From Amoebophrya sp. AT5.2 (taxonomy: Eukaryota > Sar > Dinophyceae > Syndiniales > Amoebophryaceae), in assembly GCA_005223375.1 (NCBI GenBank), contig RXOD01005076.1, positions 1-16,056 of the forward strand: 16,056 nt of DNA. The letters run 5' to 3'. Both the position numbers and the translations under genes were made by a program. The notes under the pieces were generated by a model that saw nothing but the letters and a program-made list of their open reading frames with translations, had not been told where the DNA came from and ran no database searches. The stretch's first letter is position 1. Every line of letters starts with the position of its first letter. This document shows positions 1 through 7,645 of this stretch, piece after piece.

Positions 1-50
1 TGATGCTGAAACGAACGACGAAGGGCTTCGTCGTTCATTTCGTGCCACAG

Positions 51-210
51 TCCGTGACGAAGGAAGGGCGATATCAATGGCGTTGTTGCGTGATCGCTAC
101 ATGGCTTCACTTCCGACATTTTTCATGGCCACATCACCACGAAAAATGTCAGAAAGCAAATCACGTAGCGCTCACGCGCGATCGCCTTTGGCAAGTGTAG
201 CACGGCAAAA
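51..210. repeat. Satellite spacer, copy 1, with stem-loop
   Basis: Non-palindromic spacer between units at 13 and 212. It carries a 10-bp perfect inverted repeat, gacatttttc at 115-124 and gaaaaatgtc at 141-150, with a 16-nt loop. It also contains the short palindromes agcgct and gcgatcgc near 168-186. The same spacer returns at 606 and 1195. Confidence 0.88.
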
Positions 211-211
211 C

Positions 212-591
212 GAACGACGAAGGCAGTCGTCGTTCAATTCGCTCCACAACCGAGGCGAAAACGAACGACGAAGGCCTTCGTCGTTCATTTTGCTCCACGA
301 CCGAGGCTGAAACGAACGACGAAGGCCTTCGTCGTTCATTTTGCTCCCCAAGCGACACGAAAACGAACGACGAAGGCCTTCGTCGTTCATTTTGCTCCAC
401 ACGAGTGCCAAAACGAACGACGAAGGCCTTCGTCGTTCATGTTGCTCCGCGACTAGTGCCAAAATGAACGACGAAGGCCTTCGTCGTTCATTTCGCTCCA
501 CAAGTGATGCTGAAACGAACGACGAAGGCCTTCGTCGTTCATTTCGCGCCACAACTGATGCCGAAACGAACGACGAAGGGCTTCGTCGTTC
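212..591. repeat. Block A: eight 51-bp palindrome units
   Basis: Eight consecutive units start at 212, 263, 314, 365, 415, 466, 517 and 568. The palindrome core is nearly invariant, while the ~27-bp linker differs from unit to unit in a fixed order that is repeated in block B. The first unit has a damaged centre (aggcagt) and the last has a g/c mismatch at the centre. The unit at 466 extends to a 32-nt perfect palindrome because its flank reads aaatg on the left and cattt on the right. Confidence 0.93.
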
Positions 592-605
592 ATTTCGTGC
601 CACAG

Positions 606-765
606 TCCGTGACGAAGGAAGGGCGATATCAATGGCGTTGTTGCGTGATCGCTACATGGCTTCACTTCGGACATTTTTCATGGCCACATCACCACGAAAA
701 ATATCAGAAAACAAATCACGTAGCGCTCACGCGCGATCGCCTTTGGCAAGTGTATCACGGCAAAA
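606..765. repeat. Satellite spacer, copy 2, with stem-loop
   Basis: Second copy of the spacer, exactly 555 bp after copy 1 and nearly identical to it. The stem-loop arms lie at 670-679 and 696-705, with one substitution in the right arm (gaaaaatatc) that leaves a g-t pair if transcribed. Confidence 0.88.
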
Positions 766-766
766 C

Positions 767-1195
767 GAACGACGAAGGCCTTCGTCGTTCAATTCGCTCC
801 ACAACCGAGGCGAAAACGAACGACGAAGGCCTTCGTCGTTCATTTTGCTCCACAACCGAGGCTAAAACGAACGACGAAGGCCTTCGTCGTTCATTTTGCT
901 CCCCATGCGACACGAAAACGAACGACGAAGGCCTTCGTCGTTCATTTTGCTCCCCAAGCGACCCGAAAACGAACGACGAAGGCCTTCGTCGTTCATGTTG
1001 CTCCACACGAGTGCCAAAACGAACGACGAAGGCCTTCGTCGTTCATGTTGCTCCGCGACTGGTGCCAAAATGAACGACGAAGGCCTTCGTCGTTCATTTC
1101 GCTCCACAAGTGATGCTGAAACGAACGACGAAGGCCTTCGTCGTTCATTTCGCGCCACAACTGATGCTGAAACGAACGACGAAGGCCTTCGTCGT
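767..1195. repeat. Block B: nine 51-bp palindrome units, last one truncated
   Basis: Units start at 767, 818, 869, 920, 971, 1021, 1072, 1123 and 1174. Linkers follow the order of block A, with one extra unit: the linkers after 869 and 920 are both of the 'gctcccca-gcgac' type, which occurs once in block A. The unit at 1174 runs directly into the next spacer; relative to the block A junction, about 17 bp (the right flank of the palindrome and the linker) are missing. Confidence 0.92.
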
Positions 1196-1331
1196 CCGTG
1201 ACGAAGGAAGGGCGATGTGTTTCAATGGCGTTGTTGCGTGATCGCTACATGGCTTCACTTCCGACATTTTTCCTGGCCACATCACCACGAAAAATGTGAG
1301 AAAGCAACTCGCGTAGCGCTCACGCGCGATC
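1195..1331. repeat. Satellite spacer, copy 3, divergent and incomplete
   Basis: Third spacer copy. It has four extra bases after gggcgat, an ttcctgg change in the loop region and a right arm ending gtg instead of gtc (arms 1263-1272 and 1289-1298). Similarity ends after gcgcgatc at 1331. Beyond that the sequence is unrelated until the degenerate palindrome at 1393-1416, so this is the decayed right edge of the array. Confidence 0.85.
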
Positions 1332-1416
1332 ATTCTTCTCCAGCCTCAAAGCCTCACACTCACGTGAAACCGCATCACCACAGCCGCCAAGTGAACGACA
1401 AAAGCCATCGTCGTTC

Positions 1417-1926
1417 ATCTGGGCGCACACAACATAAAGAACCACATAAAGAAGCTCTTTGTTCGAAATATGTACAAAGTCTCCAAGTGGAAGTGCGCTC
1501 TTTGAATCAGAAAGTGCTGCTGTCCAACTCCAAGCAACATCTGCGTGGTCGAATCGGTCGTGAGCGGCACGTGAGGCGCTTGTGTAGTCCTGTCGGCACG
1601 TGGTCGAATCGTTTGTTTGACGCTCGTGTAGCCATGGCGAGAGAAGAGCGACGAGCGAATGACAGACGCCAACGACTACAACGGAAGACCCCAAGACCAA
1701 ATCGCTCGGCTTAGTAAATCGCGTCGCTTACCGCTACCTCCGGATGTCTTATAATACGTGAGATGATCTTGATCATGATCTCTCGTGTTCCAGCAGGTGC
1801 ATCAACAGTTAATACCCGCGATATCATCGATCCGAGGACAAGAGCGCTCTGGCGTTAAACGTTATTTATCCAGTTTGAGAATTTATTTGGTAGAGTCTAC
1901 TCTGGGAGCATATCTCACCTGCCGTC
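1417..1926. other. Spacer between satellite and first gene
   Basis: No convincing gene is seen in this 510-bp stretch; the open frames here run through repeat-derived sequence and have no recognisable protein. It holds a 13-bp direct repeat (cgtggtcgaatcg at 1544-1556 and 1599-1611), a tataat string at 1750-1755 and a 10-bp palindrome gatcatgatc at 1771-1780. The promoter and 5' leader of the gene starting at 1927 probably lie here, but no element can be assigned with confidence. Confidence 0.5.
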
Positions 1927-2535
1927 ATGTCGAGTTCGAGCTCGCGGCGAAGCGAGCCATACGGGGAGAAATCATCCGCCGGAGGCGGAGGCGGGCGTTC
2001 AGGTACTCTTCCGCCAGGATCGATGCGCGGCGGTGCTGGTTCAATGGATCCGTTCACGCGTACGGTCAACACCAGGACACTGGCTGAAGCTTTCGGCCTC
2101 AATGATGCCGACAAGCTGCGCGGCACTCGGCAGTGTATGCAGGAGAAGGAGGACAAGAACGTCGAAAGGTGGATACATGCTTCCAAAGAAAAATCGAAAA
2201 CCGTGACGGAGGGCGAGGAGAAGAAAAAACAAATCGACGCGGAAGTGCAGGAGAAAACGCGGCAGCTGGACCAGATTATGGAGAAGGCGGAGAGTGAGAG
2301 AGAATCAATCCTCAAAAATCGGGTGGTTCTCATACTGAATTCTTCCAAAGAAAAATCGAAAACCATGACGGACTGCGAAAACAAGAAGAAGCAAGTGAGG
2401 GAAGAGTGCGAGAACAAAAAAAAGAAACTAGACGAAGAATGCCGCGAAAAGGAGGAGAACATCGACGCGGAAGCGCAGGAGAAAATCCGGTGGCTGGACC
2501 AGATTCTGGAGGAGGCAGCGAAGGAATGGAATTGA
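1927..2535 (+). CDS. Charged coiled-coil protein with internal duplication (unknown function)
   Basis: A 202-aa protein of unknown function. Residues 1-45 are Ser/Gly-rich and probably disordered. From about residue 70 to the end it is very rich in Lys, Glu, Asp and Gln with heptad-like spacing, as expected of a coiled coil. It has an internal repeat: residues 85-123 and 139-199 both begin with S-K-E-K-S-K-T and end with I-D-A-E-x-Q-E-K-x-R-x-L-D-Q-I. The second copy carries a 22-residue insertion with two extra Cys. The duplication is still clear in the DNA (offset 162 bp, a multiple of three). The start at 1927 is supported by an in-frame stop at 1891 and a G at -3. No signal peptide or membrane segment is seen. 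Antisense open frames here are shadows of the biased codons. It could be a structural or scaffold protein, but the sequence does not show which. Confidence 0.75.
   Translation: MSSSSSRRSEPYGEKSSAGGGGGRSGTLPPGSMRGGAGSMDPFTRTVNTRTLAEAFGLNDADKLRGTRQCMQEKEDKNVERWIHASKEKSKTVTEGEEKKKQIDAEVQEKTRQLDQIMEKAESERESILKNRVVLILNSSKEKSKTMTDCENKKKQVREECENKKKKLDEECREKEENIDAEAQEKIRWLDQILEEAAKEWN
2179..2530 (+). repeat. In-frame tandem duplication inside coiled-coil gene
   Basis: Two DNA copies start at 2179 and 2341. The opening ttccaaagaaaaatcgaaaa is identical, and the ends (atcgacgcggaag ... ctggaccagatt) match closely near 2231 and 2461. The second copy is longer by 66 bp, which explains the 22-residue insertion in the protein. 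Confidence 0.8.
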
Positions 2536-3135
2536 TGGCTGGACTGATTCACTTAATCGATTTGCATCTTGCAAATTGGAAGTGAGACTACTTACCTGAG
2601 CGTATCTATTAATTTGATTTGCAACTGAGACCACTTGTACTTTCCCAAGATGAACAGGACAGGACACTGATTTCTTTGCAAGAACGACATTGATTTGATT
2701 TGCAAGTGAGACAACTATACGCGATCGTTTGAGCTTTGACTTGTTTAGCGAATGATGCTAAGTATGCGGTCCCGCTTGGTCGGAGGGACGAACCTAGGCA
2801 AGAACTCCTCAACGCACGATGAACGAGCAAGTTCTACTGCGTAGAAGACGCGTCGTTCTTGCGCAGTCTCGTGGCCTCCGGAGCTTTTGTTCTTCATCTT
2901 CTCTTCTGCTCCCGGGCGGTGTCCTCCGGTACTTCTTCTTGTTGAAAGCAGTCAGTGACGATACAGCAGCTTTTATCGTTCAGCAATCTGTACTGATCAT
3001 AATCTTCGTCAGAGGACTGGTCGAGGCCCAGCAACGAGCGGCAAATAATTTTTACAACAAGCTAGTTGTAGCATCCATACGTAGGATACACTCACACTCA
3101 CGCTCTAATTTGCCACCAGAACCCCAAAAGAAAAA
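2536..3135. other. Intergenic spacer with short repeats
   Basis: About 600 bp without a convincing gene. It contains three related ~22-bp segments: about 2568-2593, 2616-2636 and 2697-2716, sharing the pattern gatttgcaa-tgagac-act. A 158-codon open frame starts at 2819 and overlaps the next gene by 160 bp; it has no recognised features and may be an upstream ORF or chance. The 5' leader of the gene at 3136 should lie here. Confidence 0.5.
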
Positions 3136-6100
3136 ATGCTTTCTCGCGACAAGTGGTCTTCGATTAAGTTCGACGACAGCTCTGATGAAGATGCAGGCTC
3201 AGCGGACAAAAGTCCACCCCACGACTTTCGGACAAACGCCCCGAAAATTGGTGACGATCTCTTCACTCGCAACAAGCATCCGTACGTCAAACTAGCCGCA
3301 GACCGCATGATGGATACTGCCGAGGGCCGATTGAATCTCTTGAAGCAGACAACGAATGACAGGACCTTCTTTGTCTGGGGAATCGACGGTCCACTTCTTG
3401 TCAACATCGATCACGCAGTGAAAAAGAAATCGAAAGACGAAGACAGGTCCTCTGCGAGTAATGCAGCTGAAGACGAGGATGCACATGCAGATGCAGCCGC
3501 TTTGTACGATCTGGACAGGCTGACCGCGCGGAAATTAGACAAGTGGTTCACCGCGACTGTTCTACCGACCGAGGAGCACGGAAGTTTTTACCTCACAGAC
3601 CGGTATGACATTCTGCGTGTGGACGAGCCGCATATCGATACGTTGCCGATAAAGGGGCGCCCGAATCTCGCAGGAATTGCGCCGCCACGGCCGCGCGTCA
3701 GCGTCGACAAGACAGATGACGTCGTCACGTTTGAGATGCTTGGGTTCGACCGGATGAGACACATGATTCAAGTCGTAATCTACGACATTAACGTGAGGTG
3801 GTTCCGGGAAATTACTTGGGGGAACGACTTCAGGGGTGGCGGAGCATCCCTGCAAGAAGCCTGTCAAGCGGCTGCCGAGAAAGAAAAAACATCCGGTCGT
3901 GCGGCGGCATACGGGTTGGTCAAGAATTCACCAAAGAAAAACCATTACAAGCACAAACTAGAGCCCTCCGCGACTTACGCCCGAAGCGCCGCTCCAGCTC
4001 CTGAAGACGATACTACAACTGCTGGGAAGGACGATCTTCATCTCTCGCTGGCGATCAGAAACAGTTTCTTTCGATACGACGTCGTAGAGATCCATTCTCT
4101 AGTCAACTCTGAGACGAACGCGAAAGCAGAGAGTTTCAACGGGCAGCGCGCGATCGTCGAGAGGGCACAACATCCGAAGACCCCGGGGAAGGTTGTGATA
4201 CGCATCCCGGCACTGCGAAGCATGGAACTGGGGATTTGGCCAAAAAACCTGCGGCTCCTGCCTGAGGACGTCGAAGACGAGGAGTTTTTCTTCGTCAAGA
4301 AAAAGACGGCAGACAGTACCAGTACAAAAGAAGAGACAGAGAGCGGGGACAAGATCAAGAACGACGAGGTGGACGACGTTGCAGAGCACGTATGGCGGCA
4401 CGCGGAAGAGGTGCTTTGCCGGATGCGAGCAGCACACGAAGTGCTGGATGTGGATTTCTTACGCCTCGAGGTAAAAGCCGCCCAGCATCTTCTACTGCTG
4501 AAAAGCGGTGAAAACAATGCGGGCGAAAATATCGTACAGGGGAAGCAGCGACGAAAACTTACCAACGCCGTCAAGCAGGCGAAGCAAATCATCGAGCAAG
4601 AAGATGCTGCGTTGAAGCAGAAAAAAGAAAGTGAAAACAACTCCAACAAGCGGAACAAAGACAGGTCAGCAGCAACAGATAAAGCCGACAAGAAAACTAA
4701 CACCGGATTTGATCTTTTGGCCGCACTGATCGCCAGCTACGACGCACAGGGCAGGGTGGACACGGAATCCTACATGCAAGGCTTTGCAGATGCAGGCGAC
4801 TGCGAAAATTGTCAGCATTGCGGAGAGCAGGATCCCTTTTACAGCGAACATAGCGGCCGCCTAAGTTGTATCGCAGTTGTACGCAAATCGCTCGACGCTA
4901 TCCAGCAGTGCAAGATTCAGCCACTGACGAAGGTTCATCTGCCTGGCGCAAGATCGGAGGATTGGCTCGACGAGCCCGACGCAACCCGCTGCGCACTTCT
5001 TCACGTGAGTATGCTATTCTCCCTGAAAAAAGACAACCATGACGAGCAGCAGCATAGCGTCCCGGTGCTGCAGAAGCTCGCCGTTTCCCTACTCGCGCAA
5101 GCAGCGCCCGACATCATTCGGACGCGACAAACGCTCTGCCTTCCAGCGGCCTGTCCAGCCTATGCTCGTGCGTATCAGCTCACCGAGAGCTGGCTCTACT
5201 TGTTTTGGGAAAGAAGCCGTCCAATAGTAGTCAACATTATCGAGGAGCGGAAGGAGCGCTACGGGGGCCAGGGCTTCCTGTTCTCGTCCGTCGTTCCCTT
5301 TCACGACGTACTAGAAGCCGGCAAAGACGTGTCCGCCTCCGGCACGAACAAGACGAGAAACTCGGCGATAGGAACAACCAAAAAAAAGAATGCTGGACCA
5401 CCGAATCCAACGCCAACCAGTGCCGCATACCCGATCGACGCGACGGGCATCGCGCCGCGCGGCTTTTGGGTGTCGCGGCGCGCTTATGAGCCGTCGCTTG
5501 TCAGCGTGGACACAGCTCCTTTCATCGCGTTTGAATTGATCGATTTTGACGGCTACAAGGGCGCACCAGACTGCAGAACGAAGTGTGACACTTTGAGCAT
5601 TCAGCGGCGCGTCGGTGATTTCCGCTCCGGGTTGCGTAAGTACTTCTTGGACCGACCCAACACGAAGGAGGAAGAAGCGCTGTACGGAGGATGCCCGCAC
5701 TTCTGGAACGTGAAGAGAATGCATTGGCTGTCGCGATTAGGTGAACGGCAGAAGCGGGCCTGCATTGGCGCGGTTTTCCAAGGAGTAGATGATTACAATT
5801 TCAACAATGGCGGACTCTATGCTGGCGCAGCAGGGGCTGGGGGGTGTGACGTTGTGCCGCATGGCTCGCACGCTCGGCACTGGATTAAGTGCGGAGACCG
5901 TACCGAGACCGATCAACTTCTTATCGACGGCCTCGACGAGTACCTGTGCGCCAACGAGCTATTAGGTGTCGTCGAACCGCAGCGGCGCTGCGTGACGGGT
6001 CGAGTTCCGTTTGCCCTGCCAAGAGGGGAGGACGCCATAGACCTGTACTTGGAGGATCTGTTTTGGTCACGACCTGCGCAGCTCGAGTGGAGCGGTCCCT

Positions 6101-6951
6101 CTTGCTCATCCGATCCCACAACTTTGGACGACCTCACCGCCGAGCAGCTAGTGCAGGCAGCGTTAATCGGATGCGGCGACGCAGATGCGCTGGGTCGTGT
6201 CCTTGCCGAGGACGGGGATTTTTACGACAGAAAATTTGCCGACGGGGCGAGGGCGGCTGCAGCGGAATTACTGTCGACCGACACCAGCAGCTCACTAAAT
6301 GAACAGCTCCAAGATGCAGATGCCGACCTCCATAAGGTGGCGAACACGTCGGCGAAACCGTCGAAATTGCCTAAGGTCAAGACGCGCGGGACGCCGAATC
6401 GCAAGTGGCAGGGACTCGACGTTGCGATGGCACGCGCGAAGAAATTTCGCGAGCGCTGGGAGCAGGAAACCCAGACGTTGGCGAGCGATGCTATGCGACG
6501 GTCGGCACTGAAGGCGGAAGCGAGATGCGCAGATTCATTAGAAGAGAGCGCGGGCGGTAAGCACGTGACCGTGGCAGCGTCAAATGAAGCAACCGCTGCA
6601 AAAGATTGGGTCGACGAATCATGGCTGGAGCAGCGTTTGCGCCGGGCGCGCGCTGTGCTCGATACGCTCGTGCAAAAGCGGATGCGCTGGCGACAGACGC
6701 GACGAGGGCTTGGTCTTCTCTGCAAAGCGGGTCTGGTGAATCTCGAACGGTCTACATCACCGGACTCGCTGGAGGGTGGGCGGCCGCGACTCCGCGTGAC
6801 CTGCAAAGGCTCCCACCACGCGCTTCACGGACCCGCTGGAGCAGCGACACTGGTGCGGCCCCACAAGAGCAGTGTGCCGCTGAGTGGAAAAGATTTTGTG
6901 AAAAGTATGGAGAAGGTCGTCGAAATTGGCGACGAAATGATGGGCGGCTGA
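3136..6951 (+). CDS. Large unknown protein with SH3-like segment, Cys cluster and duplicated module
   Basis: A 1271-aa single-exon protein that I do not recognise as a whole. The start has an A-rich context and an in-frame stop at 3106. Seen in order: an acidic N-terminus; module copy 1 with W137-F138, L153-T-D155, L160-R161, G180-I-A-P, V188-S-V-D191 and F199-E-M-L; a small beta-rich segment at about 309-375 with F-N335-G-Q and N371-L-R-L, resembling the SH3-like segments common in algal and dinoflagellate proteins; a Lys/Glu-rich helical stretch at about 415-545; a Cys cluster C556-x2-C559-x2-C562 with H561; module copy 2 with F690-W, L726-E-A-G, G771-I-A-P, V789-S-V-D792 and F799-E-L-I; D999-L-T-x2-Q-L-V-x2-A-L; and a basic helical C-terminus. 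No signal peptide or membrane helix is evident. It shares motifs with the LicD-domain protein downstream. The codons are G/C-ending, as in its neighbours. Function unknown. Confidence 0.88.
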   Translation: MLSRDKWSSIKFDDSSDEDAGSADKSPPHDFRTNAPKIGDDLFTRNKHPYVKLAADRMMDTAEGRLNLLKQTTNDRTFFVWGIDGPLLVNIDHAVKKKSKDEDRSSASNAAEDEDAHADAAALYDLDRLTARKLDKWFTATVLPTEEHGSFYLTDRYDILRVDEPHIDTLPIKGRPNLAGIAPPRPRVSVDKTDDVVTFEMLGFDRMRHMIQVVIYDINVRWFREITWGNDFRGGGASLQEACQAAAEKEKTSGRAAAYGLVKNSPKKNHYKHKLEPSATYARSAAPAPEDDTTTAGKDDLHLSLAIRNSFFRYDVVEIHSLVNSETNAKAESFNGQRAIVERAQHPKTPGKVVIRIPALRSMELGIWPKNLRLLPEDVEDEEFFFVKKKTADSTSTKEETESGDKIKNDEVDDVAEHVWRHAEEVLCRMRAAHEVLDVDFLRLEVKAAQHLLLLKSGENNAGENIVQGKQRRKLTNAVKQAKQIIEQEDAALKQKKESENNSNKRNKDRSAATDKADKKTNTGFDLLAALIASYDAQGRVDTESYMQGFADAGDCENCQHCGEQDPFYSEHSGRLSCIAVVRKSLDAIQQCKIQPLTKVHLPGARSEDWLDEPDATRCALLHVSMLFSLKKDNHDEQQHSVPVLQKLAVSLLAQAAPDIIRTRQTLCLPAACPAYARAYQLTESWLYLFWERSRPIVVNIIEERKERYGGQGFLFSSVVPFHDVLEAGKDVSASGTNKTRNSAIGTTKKKNAGPPNPTPTSAAYPIDATGIAPRGFWVSRRAYEPSLVSVDTAPFIAFELIDFDGYKGAPDCRTKCDTLSIQRRVGDFRSGLRKYFLDRPNTKEEEALYGGCPHFWNVKRMHWLSRLGERQKRACIGAVFQGVDDYNFNNGGLYAGAAGAGGCDVVPHGSHARHWIKCGDRTETDQLLIDGLDEYLCANELLGVVEPQRRCVTGRVPFALPRGEDAIDLYLEDLFWSRPAQLEWSGPSCSSDPTTLDDLTAEQLVQAALIGCGDADALGRVLAEDGDFYDRKFADGARAAAAELLSTDTSSSLNEQLQDADADLHKVANTSAKPSKLPKVKTRGTPNRKWQGLDVAMARAKKFRERWEQETQTLASDAMRRSALKAEARCADSLEESAGGKHVTVAASNEATAAKDWVDESWLEQRLRRARAVLDTLVQKRMRWRQTRRGLGLLCKAGLVNLERSTSPDSLEGGRPRLRVTCKGSHHALHGPAGAATLVRPHKSSVPLSGKDFVKSMEKVVEIGDEMMGG

Positions 6952-6990
6952 CGAGTAGTACTGAGGCACTCGGAATTCTGGATCGAACGG

Positions 6991-7016
6991 AGACTGACCG
7001 AATAAAAGACCAGTCT
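6991..7016 (+). terminator. Possible polyadenylation signal in a small hairpin
   Basis: AATAAA at 7001-7006 lies 50 bp after the stop of the 1271-aa gene, in the loop of a 6-bp inverted repeat (agactg at 6991-6996, cagtct at 7011-7016). AATAAA is the usual poly(A) signal in many eukaryotes but is not universal in protists, so this is tentative. Confidence 0.3.
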
Positions 7017-7551
7017 GTCATCTTGTATGATGTAAGTAAGTGCACGAGCGGCCCTTCCATATGATGCATCGTGCTTAGCTTGCGCAAAGAATACGGCCGT
7101 TACAGGGCAAGCTCGCAGCTATGCTGGCCTTTACGAATGATTGGCAGCTCGAAATGTCTGTGGTTCGCGACCTGAACGCGATGCGGCAACATACTAACGT
7201 AATTGATTCATTGAGATTGATCACCCGTCTCAACAACCTTTCGTCCTTCGCTTCGGTTCCATGTTTGAGCGAAAATGTGGAGCTCAAGGTTTTCATCTCG
7301 TGCTTCCTCTTACACTTCGGTGCTAGTCGTCCTATCAACTATTCATTTTCATCCTATTCCACCGAGTAGCTGTAGTTGCATCTACTTCAGCGTCACGTAG
7401 AAGAGCAGCAGCAACACATGAAGATCAATACTTGTTCCACTGTACTTGGGCTCGTATACGTATGATCCCGGCTTCTATGTTTATCGTGGGCGTTTTCATA
7501 GTTCTCCACGCTTTGTTGAGGTGTATACGTACTTTTCAAGGTGGTTGTGAT

Positions 7552-7565
7552 CGAAGGCCTTCGTC
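7552..7565. repeat. Isolated relict of the satellite palindrome
   Basis: The 14 bases cgaaggccttcgtc match exactly the centre of the palindrome in the 1-1416 array, and the next bases (tgtcgtgcat against gttcat) look like a degraded continuation. It lies about 80 bp upstream of the start of the LicD-domain gene. A chance exact 14-base match in a window this size is unlikely, though the palindromic core makes it somewhat less surprising. Confidence 0.5.
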
Positions 7566-7645
7566 TGTCGTGCATGGCACAAGCCTATAAGACGCAATTC
7601 CACGACCACGGCAACGCCAAGTAGTAGTACAACGAACTTATCCTG

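Larger units (their letters stand above)
1..1416. repeat. Higher-order palindromic satellite array
   Basis: This stretch is a nested tandem repeat. The basic unit is 51 bp (one unit per block is 50 bp) and contains a 24-nt palindrome, gaacgacgaagg followed by its reverse complement. Palindromes start at 13, 212, 263, 314, 365, 415, 466, 517, 568, 767, 818, 869, 920, 971, 1021, 1072, 1123 and 1174, with a degenerate last one at 1393-1416. Blocks of units alternate with a ~160-bp non-palindromic spacer. The larger period is 555 bp (13 to 568, 212 to 767). The next period is 606 bp because one extra 51-bp unit is present. The left edge is cut by the window, so the full array length is unknown. 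I see no transposase or terminal structure in the window, so it is called a satellite rather than a transposon. Confidence 0.93.
6952..7645. other. Intergenic spacer
   Basis: About 700 bp between two large genes. It holds an AATAAA at 7001-7006, a gtaagt string at 7032-7037 that resembles a 5' splice site, an 82-codon open frame at 7121-7369 with no recognisable product, and a relict of the satellite palindrome at 7552-7565. It is visibly more AT-rich than the flanking genes. The 5' leader of the gene at 7646 probably lies in the right half. Confidence 0.55.

Noticed and set aside
161..1201. Several long open frames on both strands through the satellite, up to 189 codons
   Set aside because: They arise because the 51-bp period is a multiple of three and the palindrome lacks stops. 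The frame changes at the 50-bp units, and the encoded sequence is only the repeat.
1..1416. CRISPR array (regular palindromic repeats)
   Set aside because: The linkers repeat between blocks in the same order and are not unique spacers, there are no cas genes, and the flanking genes look eukaryotic.
1217..1714. 165-codon open frame after the satellite
   Set aside because: Its first third is decayed satellite spacer and the rest has no protein-like features or codon bias like the neighbouring genes.
1761..1780. GATC-rich patches here and near 12127-12153 as regulatory sites or an origin
   Set aside because: Short and few, with no consistent spacing or context; they could easily be chance.
1866..2552. 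228-codon antisense frame rich in Ser and Phe
   Set aside because: It is the complement of Lys/Glu-rich codons (aag, gaa) of the + strand coiled-coil gene, which commonly gives Ser/Phe-rich shadows.
2819..3295. 158-codon open frame overlapping the start of the 1271-aa gene
   Set aside because: No recognised motif, a 160-bp overlap in another frame with a better gene, and ordinary composition. It may be an upstream ORF but cannot be supported as a gene.
4726..4785. EF-hand-like loop in the 1271-aa protein (D-A-Q-G-R-V-D ...)
   Set aside because: The Gly and following hydrophobic residue fit, but the Glu that should close the calcium loop is one position off and the acidic positions are incomplete.
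7121..7369. 82-codon open frame in the spacer before the LicD-domain gene
   Set aside because: Short, AT-rich, no recognised features and no codon bias like the neighbouring genes.
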